Source: Dastarcus helophoroides (lineage: Eukaryota; Arthropoda; Insecta; Coleoptera; Bothrideridae). From it: DNA of 64,000 bases. The notes under the pieces were generated by a model. It was not told the DNA's origin. It did no database searches and saw only the letters and a program-made list of their open reading frames with translations. The stretch lies in NCBI GenBank assembly GCA_028583605.1, contig CM053331.1, forward strand, positions 5,326,008 through 5,390,007, given 5' to 3'. The translations under genes and the position numbers were made by a program. Positions 22,971 to 35,153 of the stretch are shown here, piece by piece. The stretch's first letter is position 1. Every line of letters starts with the position of its first letter.

Positions 22971-23971
22971 CCACAGTATAGGTATTAGCTTAAGCATACA
23001 GTAGTGACAAAAGTGTCGGTACCTTTGATCTTGAAGTAGCTAAAATCGTCGACCTTCAATGGAATCAGCCATGTTGTGGATTGTGCACGTCCGCGAAAAT
23101 TTAAATTTATTTATTAAACAAAACCATCAAGTTTATTAATTTCAATAGTTTTTAGCGTTTAAATTCTAATTTACTACTTTACAAATAGTCCAAAAATACT
23201 AGTTCTCGTATATTTTTTAAATAATGTGTATTTTGTAATTACAGATAATCTTATAAGTATAAAGAATACACAAAGAAAAACTAAACACAGATTGTGACTT
23301 GCGACAAAATAATTTCTACAGGAGACAACTTATTTATTTTTTTTGTATAAAACTGGCAAATGCCAGTATAATAAAACAGTTTTTTTAATAAAACAAATTG
23401 GGTGTACCCGAATATTACCGTTTGCCGCCTTTTGGATATTAAAAAGAAGCTGATTTTATCAAATTATTATTGCTGTTCGAGTTACATTTATAAATAGAAC
23501 ATGTAAATTCTCCTCTTTTCTCTTTTATTTGGTTTCATCTTATTAGCGCAATGAATCATAACAAGACTGACATTTAAATAAAACTGATCCAGTGTTGCTA
23601 GATGACCTAAACATTATTCGCGAACAATTTCCTTAAAAATCCCACAATTCGGATGAAAATCTCTGACCATATCAAATTTCTAGAACATCCATAAATGTAG
23701 ATAAATTGTCTTACATTTTTACAACGAATGAATAACATATGAACGTAAAATAAAAAATCATATTCGCTCAAGTGCTGATTTTCTCGAACACTTGGCAACT
23801 CTCAACTGACATTCAGTTACCCAACGACCATAGATCTTATTTCTGGTAATCATAGTACACTGCGACGCCATGATCGGGATTGTGCAAATTGACGCATGAG
23901 CAAACAAAATTCCTGACAAAATTTTAGCAATTTGTCGCTACTGTATGCGTAAGCTAATATCTATACTGTGG
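22971..23971. mobile_element. DNA transposon-like element with 41-bp terminal inverted repeats
   Basis: The first 41 bases (starting CCACAGTATAG) and the complement of the last 41 agree at 38 positions, then similarity ends. Flanking trinucleotides are TAA on the left and TAT on the right, weakly like a PIF/Harbinger-type TWA duplication, but the superfamily is not settled. The 1,001-bp body has no transposase motif. Confidence 0.7.
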
Positions 23972-25040
23972 TATTACACACTCTAAGAATAGTTACAAAC
24001 TAACTCTGGCGCCCTCTGCTAAAGAGACTTTAAACTACAGATTTCTGCAATAATAAAGCCTCGTATTGCCGCTTTTCGAGTGGTAAATGATAAAATTGAT
24101 TGACTCTATACTAAAATCACACATTTCCAACAATTCCTTGGGTAAATTGTAAAGTGTAAGGAGATTTTATAACCGTAAGTATTTAAAATAAAATTTAGTT
24201 TCATTAGTGTGGTTTACCTGTCATCGAGATAGAGTTCTTTACTTGTCATCCAGATGTCAACATGTAATTCTATGTTGAACGTTACTTGCAATAAATAAGA
24301 AAAGCCTAAAGTTTATAAGTGTATTTCGATATCAGTAAATATTGGGATCGTGTTCCCAGGACTACGAGCATCCAAACACATAGAGAAGGTACCGCAGTTT
24401 GACTATTATTCTCGAATTTTGATTTTAAAAATAATATTTCCGGTCAATAAGAGTTCACCATGAAGTTTAAAAATGACGTTTCCTTAACGCATGCCGTGAT
24501 TAGTCGATTTCAAATCCACACTCTAATATGATTATGTCCGTTCAGTAGATTGATACGACCTGCTTGCAAGTTGTAAAGAAAACAGTGAATATTGCGCTGG
24601 AAGGAGAAAAAATCAATTACCGGTAAGTTATACATTTTATAATCAGATAATCTCAAGACAAACTTCCCAAGTTATAGTAGTTTTGCGACAACAGAAGCAG
24701 CTGGTATTCGCAGTACGTATTCAATCTAACCAGATTATTACAAAAGGTTTACTTCGTTTTAGAGAAGGATACCTATTTTGGCGTCATGTGTACCAAAGAT
24801 GACAAAAAAAACTGCATGATTTGTATTTCGTTACAGCTCTGATCTACTCTGTGCGAATAATCGAAGAAGTTGTTTCTTCATGAACCATAACCTAAAAATT
24901 TTCATAAAATGTCTATGTTTAACATAGACTTTTTAAAAAGATTCACGTTTGGTATAGAGTTTTTATAAAAACGCCATGTTCTGTGGTTTTCAACGTTTTC
25001 AAATGTCAAACTCGACGTTTGGAAGAATTTTAAAATTTGC
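23972..25040. other. Mostly unique-looking DNA, no gene recognised
   Basis: Nothing supported except a ~40-bp segment at 24,427-24,466 (ATATTTCCGGTCAATAAG and following bases) that recurs at 57,842-57,875 as part of an insertion. Confidence 0.45.
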
Positions 25041-25059
25041 AAAATGTTTGTCAAAGGTG

Positions 25060-28000
25060 TAGAAAGGACATCAACGAAGAAAAAAATCGAAATTTCGACA
25101 CTTCGACTTTAATCTCGAAATGTCGACTTTTTTTTCGGAATTTCGACTCGAAATTTTTATACTCTATGATTAAGTTAGGCAAATGACAGTTGTGCTCCAT
25201 CCCTCACCCCCGCCCCTCTGCCAACAATATTGACAGTAGGGCGCGTTCAGTAATCTTTATTTTTAATTACCAACATTTCGACTTTTTTTCTCGAAATGTC
25301 GAGGTTATAGTCGAAACTTTTAGAAAAAAAATTGAAATTTCGAGCTCAAAGTCAAAATTTCGAGACTAAAAATGAAATTTCGTCTTTAGTGTAGGATTTT
25401 CGACTTTAATGTAGAATTTTCGAGAAAAAAATCAAAATTTCGAGAATAAAGCCAAAATTGCGAGTTTAAAGTCGCAAATTTGAGAAAAAAGTCGAAATTT
25501 TGAGAAAAAGGTCGAAATTTCGAGTTTAAAGTCAAAATTTCGACTTTAATGCAGGTTTTTTGGAGAAAAGGCAAAATTTCGAGTTTAAAAGTCGAAATTT
25601 CAAGATTAAAAATGAAATTTCGACTTTAATGTAGGATTTTCGAGAAAAAAGCAAAAATTTCAAAAAAAGAGTCGAAATTTCGAAAAAAGGTCGAAATTTC
25701 GAAAAAAAGTTCGAAATTTCGAGTTCAAAGTCAAATTTCGAGATTAAAAATGAAATTTCGACTTTAATGTAGGATTTTCGATTTTAATGTAGGATTTGAG
25801 AAAAAATCAAAATTTCGAGAATAAAGCCAAAATTTCGAGTCTAAAGTCGAAATTTGGAGAAAAAAGTCGAAATTTCGTGAACAAGGTTGAAATTTCGAGT
25901 TTAAAGTCAAAATTTCGAGATCAAAAATGGAATTTCCACTTTAATGTAGGATTTTCGAGAAAAAGGCCAAATATCGAGTTTAAAGTAGAAATTTCGAAAA
26001 AAAAGTCGAAATATCGAAGAAAAGTCGAAATTTCGAAAAAAAGTTCGAAATTTCGAGTTAAAAGCCAAAATTTCGAGATTAAAAATGAAATTTGGAGAAA
26101 AAAGTCGAAATTTCGAGAATAAGTTTGAAATTTCGAGTTTAAAGTCCAAAATGGAATTTTCGTTTTAATGTAAGATTTTCGAGAAAAAAGCCAAAAATCG
26201 AGTTTAAAGTAGAAATTTCGAAAAAAAAGTCGAAATTTCGAAAAAAGTTCGAAATTTCGAGTTAAAAGTCAAAATTTCGAGATTAAAAATGAAATTTCGA
26301 CGTTGATGTAGGATTTTCGAGAAAAAGCAAAAGTTTGAGTTTAAACTCGAAATTTCGAAAAAAAAGGTCGAAATTTTGAGTTTAAAATTTAAATTAAAAG
26401 ATAAAAAATGAAATTTCGACTTTAATGTTGGATTTTCGAAAGAAAATCAAAATTTCGAGAATAAAGCCAAAATTTCGAGCTTAAAGTCGAAATTTGGAGA
26501 AAAAAGTCGAAATTTCGTGAACAAGTTTGAAATTTCGAGTTTAAAGTCAAAATTTCGAGATCAAAAATAGAATTTCCACTTTAATGTAGTATTTTCGAGA
26601 AAAAAGCAAAATTTTGAGTTCAAAGTTGAAATTTCGAAAAATAAAGGTCGAAATTTTGAATTTAAAGTTTAAATTACAAGATTTAAAATGAAATTTCGAC
26701 TTTAATGTAGGATTTTCGACTTTAATGTAGGACTTTTCGAGAAACAGCAAAATTTCGAGCTTAAAGTCGAAATTTCGAGATTAAAAATGAAATTTCGACT
26801 TTAATGCAAGATTTTCAAAAAAAGCAACATTTCGAGTTTAAAACCGAAATTTCGAGAAAAAATGTAGAAATTTCAAGAAAAATTTCGAAGTTTAAAGATA
26901 AAATTTCGAGATTAAAAATGAAATTTCGACTTTAATGTAGAATTTTCGAGAAAAAAGGCAAATTTTAAGTTTTAAGTCGAAATTTCGAGAAACAAGTCAA
27001 AATTTCGAGAAACAAGTCAAAATTTTGAGAAAACGGACGAAAGGTGGTAATTTCGAGAAAAATGTCGAAATTTGGAGTTTAAATTCCAAATTCGGTGATT
27101 AGAGGCGTAATTTCGAGATTAAAGTCGAAATTTCGAGATTAAAGTCGAAATTTCGAGATTAAAGTCGAAATTTGGAGTTTAAAGTCCAAATTTGGTGATT
27201 AGAGGCGAAATTTCGAGAAAAAAGTCAAAATTTCGAGATTAAACATGAAATTTCGACTTTGATGTAGGATTTTCGAAAAAAAGCAAAATTTCAAGTTTAA
27301 AGTCGAAATTTCGAGAAAAAGGTCAGAAAAGTTTAGTCAAAATTTCCGGATTAAAAATGAAATTTCGACTTTAATGAAAGATTTTCAAAAAAAGCAACAT
27401 TTCGAGTTAAAAGTCGAAATTTCGAACTTTTTTCGAAATTTCGAGAAAAAAGTCGAAATTTCCAAAAAAGTTCGAAATTTCGAATTAAAAGTCAAAATTT
27501 CGAGATTAAAAATGAAATTTCGACTTTGATGTAGGATTTTCGAGAAAAAGCAAAAGTTTGAGTTTAAAGTCGAAATTTCGAGAACAAAAATGGAATTTCC
27601 ACTTTAATGTAGGATTTTCGAGAAAAAAGCCAAATATCGGGTTTAAAGTAGAAATTTCGAAAAAAAAGTCGAAATTTCGAAAAAAAAGTCGAAATTTCGA
27701 AAAAAGTTCGAAATTTCGAGTTTAAAGTCAAAATTTCGAGATTAAGAATGAAATTTCGACTTTGATGTAGGATTTTCGAGAAAAAGCAAAATTTCGAGTT
27801 TAAAGTCGAAATTTCGAGAAAAAGGTCAAAAAAGTTTAAAGTCAAAATTTCGAGAATAAAAATGTAATTTCGACTTTAATGCAAGATTTTCAAAAAAAGC
27901 AACATTTCGAGTTGAAAGTCGAAATTTCGAGATTAAAAATGAAATTTCGACTTCAATGCAAGATTTTCGCGAAAAAGCAACATTTCGAGTTGAAAGTCGA

Positions 28001-28500
28001 AATTTCGAGTTGAAAGTCGAAATTTCGAGTTGAAAGTCGAAATTTCGAGAAAAAAAGTCGAAATTTCGAAGAAAAGGTCAAAATTTCAAGTTTAAAGTCA
28101 AAATTTTCAGATTAAAAATGAAATTTTAACTTGTAATGTAGGATTTTCGAGAAAAAAGCCAAATTTCGAGTTTTAAGTCGAAATTTCGAGAAACAAGTCA
28201 AAATTTTGAGAAAATGGTCGAAAGGTGGTAATTTCGAGAAAAATGTCGAAATTTGGAGTTTAAAGTCCAAATTTGGTGATTAGAGGCGAAATTTCGAGAT
28301 TAAAGTCGAAATTTCGAGATTAAAGTCGAAATTTGGTGATTAGAGGCGAAATTTCGAGATTAAAGTCGAAATTTCGAGATTAAAGTCGAAATTTGGAGAA
28401 AAAAAGTGGAAATTTCCAGATTAAAGTTGAAACTTCGAGAAAAAGTCGAAATTTCGGGATTAAAGTTGAAATTTCGAGAAAAACGTCGAAATTTCTAAAA
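25060..28500. repeat. GTCGAAATTTCGA satellite (short-period, A-polarised)
   Basis: Irregular units of about 17-35 bp: AAAGTCGAAATTTCGAG followed by ATTAAAG, TTTAAAG or AAAAA. Larger modules recur, for example AATGAAATTTCGACTTTAA + TGTAGGATTTTCGAGAAAA every ~120-250 bp, and GGTGATTAGAGGCG at ~27,115, 27,195, 28,274 and 28,335. The core AAATTTCGA is the AATTTCG heptamer of the 6.4-kb array. Short frames on both strands are shadows. Confidence 0.92.
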
Positions 28501-29984
28501 AAAAATTGTTTTTAATCCATGGATACTGCTAATTGCTAATTCTACTTTGTTATTAAAATTATATCGTGCCATATCCACTTTCTGTAGGAATTGATTACTC
28601 TGTATATTTCAATTAAAACTCTTCGTAAAAAAGTATAGCATTTTCGGTTGGATGAAGAAAATTTAATCAGAAAAACCAACGATCAAATTGTGTTATGATG
28701 AATTTAACCTAACTACGTATACGTATTTCATCCGATACGCCGCTTATTATTAATTATTTGGCAAAAATAAGTCTTTTTTGGGAACATAACCTATTCCCAA
28801 GCTACGTGCGACGTCTACGAATCACTAATCATATTCTGACAAGTAGCTCGCCCTAGTGGTCGATATTTCATAAAGAACACAAACGTCGCGTATCCTAGCA
28901 ACGCCGCCCGACCCACTTTCCTATTGGCCGCGAGCTACCGTCCAATAAAACTGCCAACTTCGCACCATCCATTCATTCATTGATTCTCATTTGGATTAAA
29001 ACACTTACACGGTCTCCCACTTCCTCCGGTGTAATTAGAATTACAAATTTTATTCATATTTGTATGAATGATGCATATAATATGCGTTCAGTGCGTTAAG
29101 CAGGACTACAGATGTCAAAGTTTAAAGTTACTAATTAGAATTGGCGGTCGAGAGATATGCTTATAAAAATCTTATCGCTTTTTTAGGTTAGGTATACAGT
29201 TTCGTTTCGTTTCGTTTTCCACTTTATGGCCTTTATCCTTAGGACAATTGGCCAGCACATTCTAATGAAAATAGTCGGGATGCTTAGCAAAAAGCATCTG
29301 AGCTTAAGCCCATATCCCTTCAATATAAACAATCAATATATAAGTATATATAAACGTCATTCACTGATTAACACTATCTGTATCAAATATTTAATAAAAA
29401 TTCAAAGATGACTAGAATCTTCAAAAATGCTTTATATGCTCAATTTTCGAAAAATTTAAATATTGTTAAGCTGAACAAAGTCGCAATAAGCATAAAGTAA
29501 TACTCTAATGCAGTGTTTCTCGAGTGGAATGCGTATTCGCAGGGGTACAGGAAGAGTTTGGTGAGGGGCACTGCTTCGGGCGGCTTCAGATGCCTTAAAA
29601 ATTAAAAAATAATTATTTGGACAAACGTAACAACACTAACTTAAACAGCTTGTACAGATTTAAAGAGTTCGCGCAGATTGCAGAATGATGTTTTGTTCAA
29701 ATTCGTTGGATACGTTCAACAGACAGACAAACACACTTCCTCATTTAAAATTAACTAGCTGATACCAGCGCCTTCTACATGCCTATATACTAAAAGGTTG
29801 AAAAGCGAGAGAATAAAAATTCTTTAAAAATTGATCTCACCATTGAATTAAAATTTTTATCGAGTGGGCCCCTGTGTGTTAGACAACACCCCCGCATGCA
29901 ATAGCAACGTCAATATCTCAACGCCAATTTTTTCAATACAAATATATCGTCATCGTCATAAAAATACAGAATATTTTAATGCAA
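28501..29984. other. Unique-looking DNA with promoter-like words, no gene recognised
   Basis: A relatively C+G-rich patch at 28,800-29,030 has CTATTGGCC and GTCCAATAAA (CCAAT-type boxes on both strands), but no transcript could be supported. At 29,513 CAGTGTTTCTCGAGTGG resembles a hAT/Charlie-type left terminus; no partner terminus was found. A short (GTTTC)n run sits at 29,200. Confidence 0.3.
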
Positions 29985-30333
29985 TGTAAATAGTTAGAAT
30001 AGAATTGTAGAATTTAGTAAATAATAAAAAATTTCTAGAAGGTTCTGATAAGGGGAAAGCGGCCGCGATAACGAAACAAACGGCAGATAAGCGTTCCAGA
30101 AATTTCGGCAAACGATAAGCCTTATCTGCCGAAAATTCTAGAAGCCGCGGGCCAAAACTATAAAAAGGCGGTCAGCTTTCCCTCGAGTCAGTCAGTTCGA
30201 AGTCAGTGTAGTTAGTGGGTTAACAATTAGTAAATGTAGTGAGTTACTGTTCAGTTAAAGTGTGCCGAGTTAATTTGGTAATAAAGTGGTGTAATTCACA
30301 CGTGTAATCAATCGAACCGATAAGCCCGTAACA
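29985..30333 (+). mobile_element. Solo LTR (copy 1) with three perfect heat-shock elements
   Basis: This aligns over its length with 42,923-43,269 and ends CCCGTAACA, as LTRs of TG...CA type do; the left edge is approximate. Promoter layout: three perfect three-unit heat-shock elements at 30,033-30,045 (TTCTAGAAGGTTC), 30,094-30,106 (TTCCAGAAATTTC) and 30,131-30,143 (GAAAATTCTAGAA); TATAAAAAGG at 30,159; TCAGT start-site-like words ~25-40 bp downstream; AATAAAG poly(A) signal near 30,281. An 11-bp inverted repeat CGGCAGATAAG/CTTATCTGCCG brackets the central element, and a NotI-like GCGGCCGC lies between the first two. No gag-pol, primer-binding site or polypurine tract is adjacent, so it is a solo LTR, probably Gypsy-like. 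Confidence 0.75.
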
Positions 30334-30878
30334 ATATCAACGAAGACTCAGCTGACGAAATAATTTAAAAAACTTAAATGTCATCGAATTCTTGATGGCG
30401 AGTTAAAAATCCAATCCGATTTAGTCACAAGTTAACCATTTTCTCTTTCATAGAAAATAGGGAAGTATGAATTGCTTTCAGTGTTCAGCACCCGTCCACT
30501 GAAAGTCGCGTTGAATAGTGGTTTCCGGTCACAGGTAAGCTGATTTATCGGTTGGCCGTTGCGACAGTGATATACGATAACGTTGTACATGATTGCGCCA
30601 AGTTATGCGCATTGACCTGTGATGTGCAGTGGCACTTTTAACGGATGGCTTGTTTCCCAAATAGCGCCGCCATTGTTCTGCTTTTGGGGTCACTTCCGAT
30701 ACGAAATCCCTTTACCGCTAATCATTGCCATTTCAGTTATTCCACTATTGACAGTGGACGAAAAGAATCGTCTTTTTAGCGACATCGCAAACTTCGGGGC
30801 GATCCACTAAATCGACGGTTTTCGTTTTGTAAATCAGAAATCAACAGAATCTGTGATGTACCGTCGAGGGCAGTTATG
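30334..30878. other. Intergenic DNA, nothing recognised
   Basis: Some moderately C+G-rich sequence and a 63-codon chance frame (30,619-30,810) without recognisable motifs. Confidence 0.35.
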
Positions 30879-31327
30879 TTAAAATCTCAAATGATAACAT
30901 CCATCGGGTGTTCAGTTGAAAAAGTTATCAAGTGTGCTGTGATTTTTTGTCAGGAGAGGACGCAGCGATAACTTTGTTGACTATTTTCATTGATCTGTCA
31001 AATGTTATTTTGACGTCTTATGTCTGCCAAGAGATTAGAATTTTCTAAGATTAATAGAAAGTTATTTTCTTTGACTAAATACGATTTCAATTAATGAGGT
31101 ACACAGTGAGTCGCTTTAACTTTTTAAAAGTTCTTAACAAAATCACTGGGTTTTCTATCAGTATTTTTTTTATGATAGTAGTTCAAATGTATTAAAACTT
31201 TGAAGTTGTCAATCACTGATTACCTATTTAAGACATACGTTAAATACAACAAATTTTCATACTTTCACACAGCCAACTTGGCTTGACTTTTTCGACTGAA
31301 CACCCGATATATCATTTGAGACTTTAA
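30879..31327. mobile_element. MITE with ~45-bp terminal inverted repeats and TTAA ends
   Basis: The left part (TCTCAAATGATA, then ATCGGGTGTTCAGTTGAAAAA) is matched in reverse complement at the right by TCTCAAATGATATATCGGG and GTGTTCAGTCGAAAAA. TTAA is present at both outer edges (30,879-30,882 and 31,324-31,327), suggesting a TTAA-targeting transposase, although the tips do not look like canonical piggyBac. Confidence 0.6.
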
Positions 31328-31340
31328 GAAGCATTAGGAC

Positions 31341-31600
31341 AGTGTTTCCCAAACTTGCGACATACGTTTACCCGTTTCACAACTTTTCGTGACGTTGAGT
31401 ACACCTCGTTAAAAAATTGCATCCTAATCCTTACTAATATGTATATGCGAAAGTGCCTGTCCGCTTCAGTGTTGCCAGATTTTGCGTTCTTTCTCGATTT
31501 TCAACTCTTGCGCATATAACACGACACATTTTCTATGTAAACAAATGCAAAGCTTGGCAATGACGACACAAGGACATCGTCATCTAACGACGAGGAGTCA
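31341..31600. mobile_element. Possible hAT/Charlie-type terminus
   Basis: CAGTGTTTCCCAAACTTGCG at the left edge is typical of hAT termini. No right terminus or target duplication could be found, so the extent is a guess and the call rests on one short motif. Confidence 0.25.
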
Positions 31601-31609
31601 TGTATTTGA

Positions 31610-34600
31610 AAAATCGAAATTTTGAGAAAAATCCATTTTTTCAAAATTTTGATGATTTTTAAAGAGTTGAATTTTTAAATTTTTTAAATAAAAATTCAGT
31701 TTACTACATAACAGTCGAAATTTCGAGAAAAAGTCAAAATTTTTGAAAAAAAAGTAGACATTTTCACAAAAAATTTAAATTTTGAAAAAAGTTTAAATTC
31801 TGTAAAAATGATAGTCTTAAAAAAACGCCGACATAACAAACGAGTAAAATAGTCAAAAAAGTGAAAATTCTGAATAAAGTTCGATAAAAATGGAAACTAA
31901 GAAAATGCCAATTTTTGAAAAAAGCGGAAATTTTCAAAAAAAGTCGAATTTTTTAAATTTTTAAATAAAAACCAATTTGTTACGTAATAGAGAAAACTTC
32001 CAGAAAAAGTCAAAGTTTAGAAAAAAAGTGAAAATTTTCACAAATAATTGAAATTTTAAAAAATTTAAATTCTGACAAGTCATAATATCTTAAGAAAAAA
32101 GCTGAAATTTGATGACTAACGGTTAACATTTTCAGAAAAGTGAAAATTCTGAAAAAAGTTCGAAAATAATCGAATTTTTGAGAAAAACCCAATTTTCGAA
32201 AAAAGTGAACATTATCACAAAAAACTGAAATTTAAAAAAATTTAAATTCTGACAAATAATATCTTAAGAAAAAAGCTGAAATTTGATGACTGACGGTTAA
32301 CATTTTTAGAAAAGTGAAAATTCTGAAAAAAGTTCGAAAATAATCGAAATTTCGAGAAAAACCCAATTTTCGAAAAAAGTGGAAATTTTTAAAAAAAATT
32401 GGACTTTAATTTTTGAACAAAAAACCAATTTGTTACGTAAAAGTCGAAGCTTTGAGAAAAAGTCGAAATTTTTGAAAAAAGTAAAAATTTTCACAAAATA
32501 TTGAAATTTTGAAAAAAATTTAAATTCTGACAAAATTATATCTTAAGAAAAAACCGAAATTTGATAACAAAAAGTTAACATTTTCGGAAAAGTGAAAATT
32601 CTGAAAAAAGTTTGAAAAAAGTCGAAATTTTGAGAAAAATTCAATTTTTAAAAAAAGTGGAAATTTTCAAAAAAAATTCGACTTTTTAAAATTTTTGAAT
32701 AAAAAACCAGTTTGTTACGTAGAAGTCGAACTTTGAGAAAAAGTCGAAATTTTTCAAAAAAGGTGAAAATTTTCAAAAAAAAATTAAAATTTTGAAAAAA
32801 ATTTAAATTCTGACAAAAGTAATAATATCTTAAGAAAAAACCGAAATTTGATAACAAAAGGTTAACATTTTCGGAAAAGTGAAAATTCTGAAAAAAGTTT
32901 GAACAAAGTCGAAATTTTGAAAAAAATTCAATTTTTAAAAAAACTGGAAATTTTCAAAAAAAATTCGACTTTTTAAAATTTTTGAATAAAAAACTAGTTT
33001 GTTACGTAGAAGTCGAACTTTGAGAAAAAGTCGAAATTTTTCAAAAAAGGTGAAAATTTTCAAAAAAAATTGAAATTTTGAAAAAAATTTAAATTCTGAC
33101 AAAAGTAATAATATCTTTAGAAAAAACCGAAATTTGATAACAAAAGGTTAACATTTTCGGAAAAGTGATAATTCTGAAAAAAGATCGAAAAAATCGAAAT
33201 TTTGAGAAAAATCCAACTTTTGAAAAAAGTGTATATTTTTAAAAAAAATTCGACTTTTTTAAATTTTTGAATAAAAACCCAATTTGTTACGTAAATGTTG
33301 AACTTTGAGAAAAAGTCGAAATTTTCGAAAAGTTAAAAATCCTAAAAAAAAATTGAAACTGAAAAAAATTTAAATTCTGACAAAAATAATAACATCTTAA
33401 GAAAAAACCGAATTTTGATAGCAATAGGTTAATATTTTCGATTTGCTGTTGTTTAAATTTTTGAATAGAAAACCAGTTTGTCATGTAAAAGTCGAAAATT
33501 TTGAAAAAAAGTTAAAATTTTTGAAAAAAAGTGAAAATTTTCACAATAAATTAAAATTTTAAACAAAATTTAAATTCGGACAAAATTATATCTGAAGAAA
33601 AAAACTAAAATTTGATAACAAAAATTAATATTTTCAGAAAAATGAAAATTCTGAAATTTTGAGAAAAATTCAATTTTTGAAAAAAGTGGATATTTTCAAA
33701 AAAAGTCGACTTTTTAATTTTTGAATTAAAAACCAATTTGTTACGTAAAAGTCGAACTTTGAGAAAAAGTCGAAATTTTTAAAAAAGGTGAACATTTTCA
33801 AAAAAAATTAAAATTTTGAAAAAAATTTAAATTCTGACAAAAATAATAATATCTTAAGAAAAAACCGAAATTTGATAACAAAAGCTTAACAATTTCAAAA
33901 AAGTGAAAATTCTGAAAAAAGTTCGAAAAAAATCGAAATTTTGAGAAAAATCAAATTTTTGAAAAAAGTGATAATTTTCAAAAAGTCGAATTTTATAATT
34001 TTTTAAATGAAAATACCATTTTCTACATAAAAGTCCAAATTTCGAAAAAAAAGTTAAAAATTTTTTAAAAATGGCCGAAATTTTCAGAAAAAATTAAAAT
34101 TTTGAAAAAGTTTGAATTAAGGTCTTAAAAAAATTCGAAATTGATGACAAGGTTACCATTTTTAAAAGAAGTAAATATCATGAAAGAAAGTTCGAAAATT
34201 TTAAAAATCGAAGTTTTGAGAAAAATCCAATTTTTCAAAAAAGTGAAAATTATCAAAAAAATGTCCAATTTTTAAAAATTTTTAAATAATGAACCAATTT
34301 GTTACGTGAAAGTCAAAATTTTGAGAAAAAATCAAAATTTTTGAAAAAAGTGAAAATTTTCACAAAAAATAAAACTTTTGAAAAAACGTTTAAATTCGAA
34401 AAAGAGCCTTAAGATCTTAAGAAAAAAGCTAAAACCTGATTACAAAAGACATTTTTGGACAAGTGAAAGTTCTGAAAAAATTGGAAAAAAATCGATAATT
34501 TCGAAGTCCTAATCAAAAAAAGTTAATGTTTCGAGAAAAAGTCAAAATTTTGGAAAACGGTTAACATTTTCAAAAAAAGTAAACAAATTGCGAAAAGATC

Positions 34601-34637
34601 GACAGTCGACATTTTCAGAAACTATCAAACATTTCAG
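31610..34637. repeat. ~285-bp A-polarised satellite
   Basis: A landmark TTTGTTACGTA recurs at about 31,976, 32,429, 32,711, 32,998, 33,283, 33,477 (as TTTGTCATGTA), 33,737 and 34,298. The modal spacing is 282-287 bp, with deletions in some units. Each unit also contains ATAATATCTTAAGAAAAAA, CGAAATTTGAT and GTTAACATTTTC. The array is broken at 34,638 by the LOA insertion. Confidence 0.88.
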
Positions 34638-35153
34638 TAAGGTCGATCCGTGTGGTGTGAGGACCCATCGGACGCGTCCCAGGTGGCGGATAGGGAAAGA
34701 GCCATACGATGATCGTAAGTAAGCATGGTCAGCGATATCTATAGGGCTCATTGGATATGAAAACCCAATTGGCAGCCAAAAAACCACGCCGCGGACCAAC
34801 CTCCCCTGGCCAAGCTGTTGTATCGTGGCTAATGGCCTGCACCAGCGTAAACGACGCCGAAGGACTTATTAAGAACTTCGTAATACCGTGTTCCATTGTT
34901 GTTTGTGGTCATGTCTCGCAGGCAAGTGGGGATCCTGGTTTAACCGCCCGGATCAAGTGGTGAGATCACAATAAAAATCTCCCGATTCCCACGGTATTGT
35001 GCGCGTCAAAGGGATGCAAGGTCAGGAGGAAGCCTGATCGCTAGTGACTAACCTGGAGGCACCAGGCGCACTTCGTTGTAACCCATGCCTTCCTTGTGTA
35101 TTTGGGACACTGCACACGGCGACCTTTATCTCCCCTATACTCGTGGGACCAAA

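Noticed and set aside
25796..26149. ~100-codon frames in the GTCGAAATTTCGA satellite
   Set aside because: Lys/Ser/Phe-rich repeat peptides that recur with the satellite period.
28860..28930. RFX X-box-like CCTAGCAAC in the promoter-like patch
   Set aside because: Only the right half-site fits; no adjacent gene to support it.
30619..30810. 63-codon frame with a hydrophobic middle
   Set aside because: No motif, and no promoter or splice support; chance frame likely.
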